DNA of 43,641 bases from Geitlerinema sp. S16 (GCA_011390275.1 JAABST010000038.1:1-43641), one strand, 5' to 3'. Numbered from the stretch's first letter, positions 35,192 through 43,123 are shown. The notes: a model not told the origin generated them from the letters alone. Translations and numbers: made by a program.

Positions 35192-36271
35192 ATGAGCGAC
35201 GAGATTCTTCGGCTCGATCGAGTCACCAAGCAGTTTGCAAAGTCATCTGTTCCCGCCCTCGATACGATCAGCCTATCCCTAACACAGGGTTGCCTGCTGT
35301 CCTTGCTAGGCCCCTCTGGTTGTGGCAAAACCACCTTATTGCGATTAATTGCCGGATTTGAACAGCCAGATCACGGCACGATTTCCCTCTCCGGCAATAT
35401 CGTCGCTGGCGCGGGGCGCAACGTTCCCCCAGAACGTCGCCATCTCGGCATGGTATTTCAAGAGTTTGCCCTCTTTCCCCATCTGACGGTAGGGCAAAAT
35501 ATTAGCTTCGGGCTTAAGCAAGTGGGACTCAGCGCCCAAGACGTGCGACGGCGAACCGGGGAAGCCCTAGAGCTAGTGGCTCTCGCCGGTCTTGAGAAAC
35601 GTTACCCCCATCAGCTGTCGGGTGGACAGCGTCAGCGCGTCGCCCTCGCTCGCGCCCTCGCCCCCAATCCCGACCTCATTTTGCTCGATGAACCCTTAAG
35701 CAATCTCGATGTGCAGGTGCGGCACTACCTGCGCCATGAAATTCGCCATATTCTCAAAGAGACCGGCACAACCGCTGTGTTTGTAACCCACGATCGCGAA
35801 GAGGCCATGGTCATGTCCGATCGCATCGGCGTCATGCGCCAGGGTCAGCTTGAACAGTTGGGAACGCCGGAAGAGATCTATTGCTCACCCCAATCGCGCT
35901 TTGTCGCGGAGTTTGTCAGTCAGGCCAATTTTCTCAACGCTCGCCGTCGGGGATCGGCTTGGGAAACTGAAGTTGGGACGTTTGAGGCAACCGCTTCGAG
36001 CATCAAAGACGGAGAAATCGGCGAGCTAGCCATTCGAGAAGAAGACTTAACGCTAAAACCAGATGAAGACGGTCGTGCTACGGTCTTAGACCGGCAGTTT
36101 CTGGGCCATAGCCACCGTTACTGTCTTGCAACGCCATCGGGTCAACAAATCCACGCTCGGACACCGCCGTCTTCGATTTTGCCGATCGGCTCGCGCGTTT
36201 GTCTCTCCGCGAATAATATTCGGCTATTTCAGGGCGATCGCACCGAACAGCAACTGCCCCCCGCTGTTTAA
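35192..36271 (+). CDS. ABC transporter ATP-binding protein (FbpC/FutC/PotA-like)
   Basis: A 359-residue ABC ATPase. Walker A is GPSGCGKTT (40-48), Q-loop GMVFQEFALFPHLTVGQN, signature LSGGQRQRVALARAL, Walker B LILLDEPLSNLD, H-loop VFVTHDREEAM. A C-terminal TOBE-like regulatory domain (about 240-350) follows. The closest architecture is that of ferric-iron (FbpC/FutC) or polyamine/thiosulfate importers. No permease or binding-protein gene lies beside it, so the partner must be encoded elsewhere. FutC as a separate gene is known in cyanobacteria, which makes iron uptake a fair guess. It is flanked, together with grxC, by two MITE-like copies. Confidence 0.88.
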   Translation: MSDEILRLDRVTKQFAKSSVPALDTISLSLTQGCLLSLLGPSGCGKTTLLRLIAGFEQPDHGTISLSGNIVAGAGRNVPPERRHLGMVFQEFALFPHLTVGQNISFGLKQVGLSAQDVRRRTGEALELVALAGLEKRYPHQLSGGQRQRVALARALAPNPDLILLDEPLSNLDVQVRHYLRHEIRHILKETGTTAVFVTHDREEAMVMSDRIGVMRQGQLEQLGTPEEIYCSPQSRFVAEFVSQANFLNARRRGSAWETEVGTFEATASSIKDGEIGELAIREEDLTLKPDEDGRATVLDRQFLGHSHRYCLATPSGQQIHARTPPSSILPIGSRVCLSANNIRLFQGDRTEQQLPPAV

Positions 36272-36437
36272 GCTGTTCCGATTGACCGAATTGACCGAAC
36301 CCAGCGAATTGAAGACCACCTCAATTGCATCACGTTCATCATGCTTCCCTCGACTCCAGTTCGGACACTGCGACTTGTCCCGAACGGCAAAACGTAACAA
36401 GCTGTAGAGCAAACGCTTATACTGCCGATTGTTTGGC

Positions 36438-36445
36438 AAAGGAGA
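36438..36445 (+). promoter_or_regulatory. ribosome binding site deciding the grxC start
   Basis: AAAGGAGA is a strong Shine-Dalgarno match, eight bases before GTG 36454. It favours the short 86-residue glutaredoxin over the longer ATG-started frame. Confidence 0.8.
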
Positions 36446-36453
36446 TCCCGACC

Positions 36454-36714
36454 GTGGCAAAGATTGAAATCTACACCTGGAGTCGCTGCCCGTTTTGTAT
36501 TCGCGCCAAAGCTTTATTAGACAGCAAAGGCGTAAACTACACCGAGTATTGTATTGACGGCGACGAGGCGGCACGTGATGTCATGGCCGATCGCACTCAA
36601 GGGCGTCGTAGTTTGCCACAAATTTTCATTGATGAGCGTTACATTGGCGGCTGCGATGATGTCCATGCCCTGGATTCGACGGGTGAATTGGATACTCTCC
36701 TGCAAGCGGCTTAG
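36454..36714 (+). CDS. grxC: glutaredoxin 3
   Basis: An 86-residue glutaredoxin with the dithiol active site SRCPFC (Cys12, Cys15), the SLPQIFID cis-Pro strand and the glutathione-binding GGCDD. It reduces disulfides and glutathionylated proteins using glutathione. The start is GTG 36454, supported by AAAGGAGA at 36438-36445, eight bases upstream; a much longer in-frame ATG at 36325 would add 43 non-homologous residues and is rejected. It follows the ABC ATPase by 182 bases on the same strand. Confidence 0.94.
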   Translation: MAKIEIYTWSRCPFCIRAKALLDSKGVNYTEYCIDGDEAARDVMADRTQGRRSLPQIFIDERYIGGCDDVHALDSTGELDTLLQAA

Positions 36715-36739
36715 GTTTTCCAAATAAACTCTGGGGTGC

Positions 36740-36869
36740 TAGGGGCTGTCATCAATTAAATTTGTAGCCTTTATTCAGCAAGGGTTTCAGCCCCTTTTGT
36801 TTTTTGTTGGGTCGGGTGTTCAACAGCTTACCCCGTAAGGGGTCTGGTGCTAATTGATGACACGCCCTA
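36740..36869. mobile_element. MITE-like element, copy 2
   Basis: A 130-bp unit starting TAGGGGCTGTCATCAATTAA and ending TAATTGATGACACGCCCTA, closely similar to the copy at 34864-34986, in the same orientation, with the inner GTAAGGG-type segments conserved. It begins 26 bases after the grxC stop codon and may supply the transcript end for grxC. Confidence 0.75.
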
Positions 36870-36916
36870 AGCCTCACGCTGGATAAACCAAACCAAGTCT
36901 CCCCAACATAAGAAAA

Positions 36917-36941
36917 CCACCCAGGCTAACAGCGTGGGTGG
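36917..36941 (-). terminator. terminator of the ndhA-I-G-E operon
   Basis: CCACCCA (36917-36923) and TGGGTGG (36935-36941) form a 7-bp stem whose loop holds a GCT/AGC pairing. On the minus strand it is followed by TTTTCTT. It lies about 190 bases past the ndhE stop. Confidence 0.7.
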
Positions 36942-37133
36942 CGTTTGGTGTGAGGAGTGAACGGAAACATTTGTCTCCGCTACACCTTATTTTAGAACAA
37001 GAGTTCGATTCCATCTCATTCGAGATCAAAATCTGACAAAACTCCACTTTAAATACACAACTGACGATTCAAGCGTTGGGCTGCAAGCCAGCGATCCGCT
37101 CATCAAGACAGCACATAAGCAGGCATCAAACGA

Positions 37134-37445
37134 TCACCATTTCAACAGGTTGAACTGCTCCATATCGATCGTGTCGCGGTTGCGATAAATCGCCAGAACG
37201 ATCGCCAGACCCACCGCCGCTTCTGCTGCCGCGATCGTAATCACGAACACCGAAAACACCTGGCCTTTGACATCAGAATCGAGAAAATTGGAGAAGGCCA
37301 TCAAATTTAGGTTGACGGCATTGAGCAACAGCTCGATCGACATCAAAACGCGCACCGCATTCCGGCTTGTAATCAGGCCATAAATACCGATACAAAAAAG
37401 AGCTGCGGCCAACAGCAAGAAATACTCTAGTTGAAGCACGGTCAT
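37134..37445 (-). CDS. ndhE: NAD(P)H-quinone oxidoreductase subunit 4L
   Basis: The NuoK-type membrane subunit of NDH-1, 103 residues with three membrane helices, the usual length. [20 protein letters not shown], the [20 protein letters not shown] helix with its conserved membrane Glu, and [18 protein letters not shown] with the second Glu are diagnostic. These carboxylates belong to the proton-translocation path. Last gene of ndhA-I-G-E. Confidence 0.97.
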   Translation of the reverse strand: MTVLQLEYFLLLAAALFCIGIYGLITSRNAVRVLMSIELLLNAVNLNLMAFSNFLDSDVKGQVFSVFVITIAAAEAAVGLAIVLAIYRNRDTIDMEQFNLLKW

Positions 37446-37505
37446 TTAACCTCAAAAACACATGGGGTTGAATCTGTAATCTGCGAGAAGATTCAACCGC
37501 TTTTA

Positions 37506-37550
37506 AACTCAAACTTAATTAACTCAAGCTTAATTCACTCAAACTCGAAC
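37506..37550. repeat. 15-bp tandem repeats between ndhG and ndhE
   Basis: AACTCAAACTTAATT (37506-37520) is followed by AACTCAAGCTTAATT (37521-37535) and a degenerate third copy (37536-37550). The array starts 15 bases after the ndhG stop in the direction of transcription. Confidence 0.85.
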
Positions 37551-37565
37551 CCTCGAAAAAGAGTC

Positions 37566-38183
37566 TTACTTCGAGATCGGTTCTAGGGGCTCCGGCGAGA
37601 CCGGGTCACGCGGGCGCTCGGGCAGGCGGAAGATGAGGTTCGGGTCGCCATCATCTGCATTCGTGTCGGGGATGAATTCGCGGCGAGCCAAGACGATCGC
37701 GCCGATCATGGCAATCAGCAGCAACACTGAAGCCAGCTCAAACGGTAGTAGGAAATCGCTGAAGAAATGTTCGCCCAAACGGAGTGCCGTATCACCGACG
37801 ATCGGAGCTTCTGGTAATACTGCCCAGGGAGTGGTAATCGCCACTGTCCCGAGCAAGGCAAACAGACCTAAACAAACCAGCGCCGTGAGTCCCTGGCGAA
37901 CCCAGGCATTTTTCAGCGGCACTAACGGTTCACGTTTGTTGACGAGCATAATCGCGAACAAAATCAGTACATTGACCGCACCGACGTACACGAGAATCTG
38001 CGCGGCGGCGACAAAGTCCGCATTTAGCAACAGATACATTCCCGCTATGCTGATGAACACACCGCCCAGCAAAAAGGCGGAATAGACGATGTTCTCAAGC
38101 AAGACAACGCCTAGCGCCGCCACGATCGTCGTTAACGTTAAAACGCCAAACGATACGAGTTGTGTTCCCTCTGCCAAAGTCAC
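37566..38183 (-). CDS. ndhG: NAD(P)H-quinone oxidoreductase subunit 6
   Basis: The NuoJ-type membrane subunit of NDH-1, 205 residues with about five membrane helices. VVLLENIVYSAFLLGGVFISIAGMYLLLNADFVAAAQILVYVGAVNVL is the conserved second and third helix region (seen as LLNADFVAAAQILVYVGAVN). ELASVLLLIAMIGAIVLARR is the last helix. A Pro/Glu-rich C-terminal tail is exposed to the cytoplasm. It lies 89 bases after ndhI. Confidence 0.96.
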   Translation of the reverse strand: MTLAEGTQLVSFGVLTLTTIVAALGVVLLENIVYSAFLLGGVFISIAGMYLLLNADFVAAAQILVYVGAVNVLILFAIMLVNKREPLVPLKNAWVRQGLTALVCLGLFALLGTVAITTPWAVLPEAPIVGDTALRLGEHFFSDFLLPFELASVLLLIAMIGAIVLARREFIPDTNADDGDPNLIFRLPERPRDPVSPEPLEPISK

Positions 38184-38272
38184 AGTAGTTTTACGTCCTT
38201 TTCGTTAAATGAGCGGTGGTGGTTAACGGCGTCCTGACGGAACACCGATCAAATCGAGTCGTATCGATCAGT

Positions 38273-38896
38273 CTATGCGTCGTCGTCACTTGCGGGTGCG
38301 GCAGCAGCTTTCTCTTGCTTAATTTCTTCGAGGATCTCCTCAGGACGTTTCCCAGCTCGTTGTGCGCCTTTGGGTAGATCATGGGGGTCCATTACACCTT
38401 TGGGTAAGTACGCAAACTCGCGTAGGGGAGTCACCATTGGATCAAGCGTGACTTTTTCCGGCAGGCGTCCGAGTGCGACGTTGTCGTAGTTCAGCTCGTG
38501 ACGATCGTAGGCGCTGAGTTCATACTCTTCCGTCATCGACAGACAATTGGTGGGGCAATATTCGACGCAGTTACCGCAGAAAATGCACACCCCAAAGTCA
38601 ATACTGTAGTGATTAAGCTGCTTTTTCTTTTGGGCTTTATTAAATTCCCAGTCCACAACGGGCAGGTTGATTGGACAAACGCGAACGCAGACTTCACAGG
38701 CGATGCACTTATCAAACTCAAAGTGAATCCGACCCCGATAGCGTTCCGAGGGAATGATTTTTTCGTAGGGATATTGCACGGTCACCGGACGACGACGCAT
38801 GTGATCGAAGGTAACCGACAAACCCTGTCCGATATATTTCGCGGCTTGGAACGATTCCTTTGCGTAGTCGCCGACTTGTTTGAGAAACTTCAGCAT
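38273..38896 (-). CDS. ndhI: NAD(P)H-quinone oxidoreductase subunit I (2x 4Fe-4S)
   Basis: NdhI carries the two iron-sulfur clusters N6a and N6b that pass electrons from ferredoxin to the quinone site of NDH-1. The 207-residue protein has both ligand sets: [13 protein letters not shown] and [13 protein letters not shown]. The N-terminal [20 protein letters not shown] and the loop [17 protein letters not shown] are typical. The C-terminal tail is Ala/Asp-rich and variable. The gap to ndhA (121 bases) holds two strong hairpins. Confidence 0.97.
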   Translation of the reverse strand: MLKFLKQVGDYAKESFQAAKYIGQGLSVTFDHMRRRPVTVQYPYEKIIPSERYRGRIHFEFDKCIACEVCVRVCPINLPVVDWEFNKAQKKKQLNHYSIDFGVCIFCGNCVEYCPTNCLSMTEEYELSAYDRHELNYDNVALGRLPEKVTLDPMVTPLREFAYLPKGVMDPHDLPKGAQRAGKRPEEILEEIKQEKAAAAPASDDDA

Positions 38897-38931
38897 GGCT
38901 TAGGGGCTTGTAACGTGGGGCGAATGTTAAA

Positions 38932-39004
38932 GCGGTGATCGCGTCACCGCGATCAATCGGACGAGATTTAGCTGGGTTCGCTGAGAACCGGAGAGCTAAA
39001 TCTC
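38932..39004 (-). promoter_or_regulatory. paired hairpins in the ndhA-ndhI gap
   Basis: GCGGTGA (38932-38938) pairs with TCACCGC (38944-38950); an alternative pairing TGATCGCG (38936-38943) with CGCGATCA (38948-38955) excludes it. Next, GAGATTTAGCT (38963-38973) pairs with AGCTAAATCTC (38994-39004) and encloses GGTTC/GAACC. They may control stability or readthrough between ndhA and ndhI. The role is inferred. Confidence 0.5.
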
Positions 39005-39017
39005 TGGTTCAGCAGGT

Positions 39018-40136
39018 CTAACCGCCAAAGGCGATCGGAAATGCCAATTTTAAACCAGCCGTAATCAGCAGGTTTGCCAGGGAGACCGGAAGCAGAAACT
39101 TCCAACCCAGGTTTAGCAGTTGGTCGATGCGCACACGGGGTGTTGTCCAGCGGAGCAAAATCGCAAGGAAGACCAAAGCGTAGGTTTTAACCAGTACCAT
39201 CGTGATGCCGATCGCGGCAGTGATGACCTGAACCCAAGCTACATCGGGGCTAACGCCAATCCAACCGGCGAGGGTATCGACAGGAATCGGGAAGCTCCAG
39301 CCGCCGAGATAAAAGATGGCGAATAGGAGCGAACTTAGGATCAGGTTAACGTAAGACCCGAGATAGAACAGCGCGAACTTCATGCCGGTGTACTCGGTTT
39401 GATAGCCAGCGACGAGTTCTTCTTCGGCTTCGGGAAGGTCAAAGGGTAGACGTTCGGTCTCGGCCAGGGCTGAAATCCAGAAGATAATAAAGCCAACGGG
39501 CTGACGCCAAATGTTCCAGCCGAGGATACCGTGGTCGGCCTGCTGGTTGACGATGTCGATCGTGCTAAGGCTGTTGGACATCATGACGATCGCCAAGACC
39601 GACAGCGCCAAAGGAATTTCGTAACTAATCGACTGAGCGGCGGCTCGTAAACCACCAATCAGGGCGTATTTATTGTTCGACGCATACCCGGACATCAGCA
39701 GTCCGATCGGCGTCACGCTCGATAGGGAAATCCAGAGAAACGCACCGATATTGAGATCGGTAACGACCAAATTTTGGCCGAACGGCACAATGAGATAGGA
39801 CAAGAAGACGGGGATCACCACGATCGCTGGGCCGATCGTAAATAGCCAGGGATCGGCGCGATCGGGGACGATGTCCTCTTTGAAGAGCAACTTGAGGCCA
39901 TCGGCGACGGGCTGTAACACACCGAGGGGGCCAGCATATTCCGGGCCGTAGCGCTGCTGAACAGCGGCGGAAATTTTCCGCTCTAGCCAGACGGCAATAA
40001 GTACGCCAACCGTTGCGACGATGAGCATAAGCCCCATGGGCAACGGTAACCACAGCACTTTTGCGAGTGCCGGGGGCAGCCCGAGATCGACGAGTAGCTG
40101 GATCGCACTGCTTTGTAGGTCGATTCCTGATTCCAT
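39018..40136 (-). CDS. ndhA: NAD(P)H-quinone oxidoreductase subunit 1
   Basis: The NuoH-type subunit, 372 residues with eight membrane helices, forming the quinone-binding chamber. Landmarks: [37 protein letters not shown], the [12 protein letters not shown] loop, [20 protein letters not shown] with its acidic cluster, [14 protein letters not shown] and [18 protein letters not shown]. The first gene of ndhA-I-G-E. A tnpB element is inserted 110 bases upstream of its start codon on the other strand, where the operon promoter would be expected. Confidence 0.97.
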   Translation of the reverse strand: MESGIDLQSSAIQLLVDLGLPPALAKVLWLPLPMGLMLIVATVGVLIAVWLERKISAAVQQRYGPEYAGPLGVLQPVADGLKLLFKEDIVPDRADPWLFTIGPAIVVIPVFLSYLIVPFGQNLVVTDLNIGAFLWISLSSVTPIGLLMSGYASNNKYALIGGLRAAAQSISYEIPLALSVLAIVMMSNSLSTIDIVNQQADHGILGWNIWRQPVGFIIFWISALAETERLPFDLPEAEEELVAGYQTEYTGMKFALFYLGSYVNLILSSLLFAIFYLGGWSFPIPVDTLAGWIGVSPDVAWVQVITAAIGITMVLVKTYALVFLAILLRWTTPRVRIDQLLNLGWKFLLPVSLANLLITAGLKLAFPIAFGG

Positions 40137-40310
40137 AAACCTGGTGACGTTCGTGAAGGTTCGGCGTGAAACGGCGCGTAACGGCCTCTATTACGGGTTC
40201 CATAGTACATTGCTGGGCTAGTCGATGCCACTGACCAAAAACATATGGGTCTCAAGCCCCGCCCTTGAGGGCGGATTGTGTAACATCGAAGCCAAGCGTC
40301 AGCGCAGCCA

Positions 40311-41576
40311 ATGAAAACACGATATCGCTACCGCATCTATCCCAACATACGCCAGAGCCGAATGCTGGCGCGAACGTTTGGCTGCGTACGAGTCGTGTTC
40401 AACGACGCGCTGCACCTACGACAGGAGGAATATCAAACCAACGGGCAAACCATCAGCAGCACCGAGCTGCAAAAACGGCTGATAACCCAAGCAAAACACA
40501 CGACCGAACGTTGGTGGCTGGCAGAAGTGACCAACATCGCCCTCCAGCAGTCCATCCAGGATGCCTGCCTCGCCTTCAAGAACTTCTTTCAAAGCTTGAA
40601 AGGCCAAGGAACAGGAAGGAAAGTGGGATTCCCGCGCTTCAAACGCAAGAGTAACGCTCAATCATTCCGACTCACCCGTGGCGGATTCAAGCTCCGCGAC
40701 AACGGCAAGTTGTATCTAGCAAAGGTTGGCGATGTAAAAGTGCAATGGTCGCGTGAACTGCCATCAGAGGCATCATCGGTAACGGTCATCCAAGACGCCG
40801 CCGGACGCTACTTCGTCAGCTTTGTGTGTGACGTCGAACCCATCGAGCAACCCACACTAAGCGACGGTGTAGGAATCGACCTCGGTATTACGACCTTCGC
40901 CACCCTCAGCACGGGCGAGAAGCTCGCGAACCCGCGCATCCTGCAACGCCAGCTCAAAAAGCTGCGTCGGCTGCAACAATCCCTGAGTCGAAAGGTGAGA
41001 GGCAGCGTGCGCTATCAAATTGCTCGCAAGAAAGTCGCCCGACTGCACGCCCGAATCAAAGACACCCGCACCGACTTCCTGCACAAACTATCAACCAAAC
41101 TCGTGCGCGAGAACCAAGCGCTCGTGTTGGAAGACCTGAACGTGTCGGGAATGGTGAAGAACCGCAAGCTGGCGCGGGCAATCTCCGATGTGGGCTGGCG
41201 GCAGTTTCGGGTGTTACTGGAATCGAAGTCGATTCGCTACGGTCGAAACTTGCAGGTCATCAGCCGGTGGGAACCGACGAGTCAGCGGTGTTCGTGCTGC
41301 GGGCAGATTGGCGGGAAGAAGCCGCTAAATGTTCGTACTTGGACGTGTCTGCACTGTGGCGCAGAACACGACCGTGATGTAAACGCGGCCATCAATATCA
41401 AAGCCTGCATTGAGCGTAGCCGAAATGCCGCCGGGGGACACTCGGAGGCTCTAAACGCTTGCGTTGAGCAGCGTCGAAACGCGCGTGGAGGATTGCAGAA
41501 GACTGGTTCGCCAGCGGCAGCCGATGAAGCGCGAACCCGTCTAGAAGTCGAGCAACTGCGCTTGTTCGCTTGCTAG
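40311..41576 (+). CDS. tnpB: TnpB RNA-guided nuclease (IS200/IS605 accessory protein)
   Basis: A 421-residue TnpB. N-terminal helix-turn-helix-type segment (TRYRYRIYPNIRQSRMLART), the OrfB central domain, and the RuvC nuclease: Asp in GVGIDLGITTFATLS, Glu in ALVLEDLNVSGM, Asp in HDRDVNAAINI. The zinc ribbon is CSCCGQ...CLHCGAEHD. All three catalytic acids are present, so it may be an active RNA-guided DNA nuclease, as shown for other TnpB proteins. The tail after RuvC-III (about 363-421) is unusual: two 22-bp palindromic repeats at DNA level encode ACIERSRNAA and ACVEQRRNAR. In studied TnpB systems the guide RNA comes from this 3' end plus the right end of the element. Confidence 0.92.
   Translation: MKTRYRYRIYPNIRQSRMLARTFGCVRVVFNDALHLRQEEYQTNGQTISSTELQKRLITQAKHTTERWWLAEVTNIALQQSIQDACLAFKNFFQSLKGQGTGRKVGFPRFKRKSNAQSFRLTRGGFKLRDNGKLYLAKVGDVKVQWSRELPSEASSVTVIQDAAGRYFVSFVCDVEPIEQPTLSDGVGIDLGITTFATLSTGEKLANPRILQRQLKKLRRLQQSLSRKVRGSVRYQIARKKVARLHARIKDTRTDFLHKLSTKLVRENQALVLEDLNVSGMVKNRKLARAISDVGWRQFRVLLESKSIRYGRNLQVISRWEPTSQRCSCCGQIGGKKPLNVRTWTCLHCGAEHDRDVNAAINIKACIERSRNAAGGHSEALNACVEQRRNARGGLQKTGSPAAADEARTRLEVEQLRLFAC
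41407..41428. repeat. 22-bp palindromic repeat inside tnpB, copy 1
   Basis: GCATTGAGCG...CGAAATGC, an imperfect palindrome with outer arms GCATT/AATGC. Same family as 41461-41482 and 43617-43638. Confidence 0.8.
41461..41482. repeat. 22-bp palindromic repeat inside tnpB, copy 2
   Basis: GCGTTGAGCA...CGAAACGC with outer arms GCGTT/AACGC, 54 bases after copy 1, so in the same reading frame. Confidence 0.8.
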
Positions 41577-41770
41577 GGAATCCTCGTGCCTTTAGGCCGG
41601 GGAGGATGTCAAAATCGTAGAATCAAGCGCTTAGATGATCGCTTAATCATCGAACTGGAGCGTCTTTGGGAGAGGAACTATCTCTAAACATCAATGCACG
41701 TTATGAAACGTATGCGAAATGTATGTGAGATACATGTGAAATCTATAAACAAGGCTGCGAGGTAACTCCC

Positions 41771-42352
41771 ATGACGAACCGTCAATCGAAACCTGGACGA
41801 TGGCGTGCGATCGCTTATCTCCTATGGTGCGCGATCGCGGGGTACTGGCAGCTTGTGCCGCATCCCCTGCAACCACCGCAGGCGACGACAACCGCAACCG
41901 TAACGCGCGTGGTGAGCGGCCAGACGATCGAGGTGAGTCTTGATAACCCGCTCGATAACCCACTCGATGAGCAAATCGAAACGATCCGCCTTTCGGGAAT
42001 CGATGCGCCGGATTTGCGTCAGTCGCCCTGGGGGCTTGCGAGTCAGCAGGCGTTGGCGACACAAATTGAGGGTCAGAAGATCGAGCTGGAATGGGAGCAG
42101 GTGGACGAGTCGGGTCAGCCCGATCGCGATCGGTTTGGTCGGCTGCACGCATCGGTTTGGTTTGAAGGGGAACTCATGCAGGCGGAATTGCTGCGATCGG
42201 GCTGGGGCTTGGTGCAGGATACGGGGCGTGAATCATTGCATGTGTCCAGCTTGCGAGCGGCGGAAGCTGAGGCGCGATCGCTCGATCGCGGCATCTGGTC
42301 TGCGGCGTCTGCACTACGACAACATCCGGCAGAATTTCGCAGTGAGCTTTAG
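41771..42352 (+). CDS. staphylococcal-nuclease-fold (thermonuclease) family protein
   Basis: A 193-residue protein with an N-terminal hydrophobic segment (about 13-32, signal or anchor) and an SNase domain. TATVTRVVSGQTIEV opens the OB-fold, IRLSGIDAPD holds the first catalytic Arg, and PDRDRFGRLHASVWF the second (Arg in FGR). The usual Glu of the D-x-P-E motif is Asp here. The later AEAEARSLDRGIWS is the family C-terminal helix. It is probably an exported calcium-dependent nuclease. A DNPLDNPLDE stretch comes from a small in-frame DNA duplication. Convergent with pyrE. Confidence 0.85.
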   Translation: MTNRQSKPGRWRAIAYLLWCAIAGYWQLVPHPLQPPQATTTATVTRVVSGQTIEVSLDNPLDNPLDEQIETIRLSGIDAPDLRQSPWGLASQQALATQIEGQKIELEWEQVDESGQPDRDRFGRLHASVWFEGELMQAELLRSGWGLVQDTGRESLHVSSLRAAEAEARSLDRGIWSAASALRQHPAEFRSEL

Positions 42353-42366
42353 ATCGCGTCACCTTA

Positions 42367-42398
42367 TTTGAAGAAATCAAAATTTGAAGAAATCAAAA
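42367..42398. repeat. 16-bp tandem duplication after the nuclease gene
   Basis: TTTGAAGAAATCAAAA occurs twice exactly (42367-42382, 42383-42398), starting 14 bases after the stop codon. Confidence 0.9.
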
Positions 42399-42415
42399 AA
42401 GTTAACGCAAGAGCA

Positions 42416-42452
42416 CGAGACCTTTGAGGTTTTCAAAACCTCAAAGGTCTCG
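42416..42452. terminator. 37-bp near-perfect palindrome between convergent genes
   Basis: CGAGACCTTTGAGGTTTT and its exact inverse AAAACCTCAAAGGTCTCG flank a single central C, giving 18-bp arms. It lies 64 bases past the SNase stop and 37 bases past the pyrE stop, so it probably terminates both, although no long T-run follows. Confidence 0.65.
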
Positions 42453-42458
42453 ATCACT

Positions 42459-42482
42459 GTTGTGATCTTGGTTGTGATCTTG
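42459..42482. repeat. 12-bp tandem duplication after pyrE
   Basis: GTTGTGATCTTG occurs twice exactly (42459-42470, 42471-42482), six bases from the pyrE stop codon. Confidence 0.9.
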
Positions 42483-42488
42483 ACCGAC

Positions 42489-43052
42489 TTAACTGGATTT
42501 TGCTTTGAGAAAAGCTTGCAGATCGGCGATCGTAAAGACCGCATCAAAGGCTAGTCCTTCCTGGGCGTACAGCTCTGCCCCACCCTGTTGCCGATCCACA
42601 AGCGAAATGATGCGATCGACCACATAGCCCGCCCCCCGAAGCCGCTCGACCGCCTTGAGTGCCGACTGTCCCGTCGTGACCACATCTTCTAGCACCACCA
42701 CGTTCGACCCTTCCTTTAGGGGGGGTCCTTCGATGTACGCCTGCGTGCCGTGTCCTTTCGCTTCCTTGCGGACGATCAGCGCCGGGATGGGCTGCGCTTC
42801 GAGGGCAGACACGAGGCTGACGGCGGAAACGATCGGGTCTGCGCCAAGCGTCAGCCCTGCAACGGCGGCGGTTCCCGGTGGGAGCGTGGCGAAGATCGTG
42901 CGTCCCGTTGCTAGAGCGCCGATCGCATCCAGCGTGACCAGTTTGCAGTTGATGTAATAGTTGCTTTTCTGGCCAGACGAGAGGGTGAAGTCACCTTCGC
43001 GGTAGGCGCGATCGACAAGCAATTCGAGCAGAGTTTGACGAGAGTCGGTCAT
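42489..43052 (-). CDS. pyrE: orotate phosphoribosyltransferase
   Basis: PyrE joins orotate to PRPP to give orotidine monophosphate in pyrimidine synthesis. The 187-residue protein starts MTDSRQTLLELLVDRAYREG and contains FTLSSGQKSNYYINCK, the TLGADPI loop, RKEAKGHG with the catalytic Lys/His loop and the PRPP-binding VVVLEDVVTTGQSA. Length is as expected for the short bacterial form. It is followed on the upstream side by the DUF2237 gene on the same strand, 71 bases away, so the two may be co-transcribed. Confidence 0.96.
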   Translation of the reverse strand: MTDSRQTLLELLVDRAYREGDFTLSSGQKSNYYINCKLVTLDAIGALATGRTIFATLPPGTAAVAGLTLGADPIVSAVSLVSALEAQPIPALIVRKEAKGHGTQAYIEGPPLKEGSNVVVLEDVVTTGQSALKAVERLRGAGYVVDRIISLVDRQQGGAELYAQEGLAFDAVFTIADLQAFLKAKSS

Positions 43053-43123
43053 GGTGTCAGAAAGGATTTAAGAGAAAACGTTAAGGGCGATCGAAAAGAC
43101 GCCCAACATCGCCAAAACAAGGC

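Larger units (their letters stand above)
40250..41611 (+). mobile_element. IS200/IS605-superfamily element with tnpB only
   Basis: The left end has a hairpin CCGCCC-TTGA-GGGCGG at 40259-40274, and the right end an imperfect hairpin (41582-41605) followed by GGATGTCA. These are the subterminal structures usual for this superfamily. Only the tnpB gene lies between; the Y1 transposase TnpA is absent, so movement would need TnpA in trans. Exact ends are estimated. Confidence 0.75.

Noticed and set aside
36325..36453. N-terminal extension of the glutaredoxin frame from an upstream ATG
   Set aside because: The 43 extra residues are not glutaredoxin-like, and a strong ribosome binding site precedes GTG 36454.
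37001..37012. GAGTTCGATTCC, resembling a tRNA T-arm
   Set aside because: No acceptor stem, D-arm or anticodon stem can be built around it on either strand.
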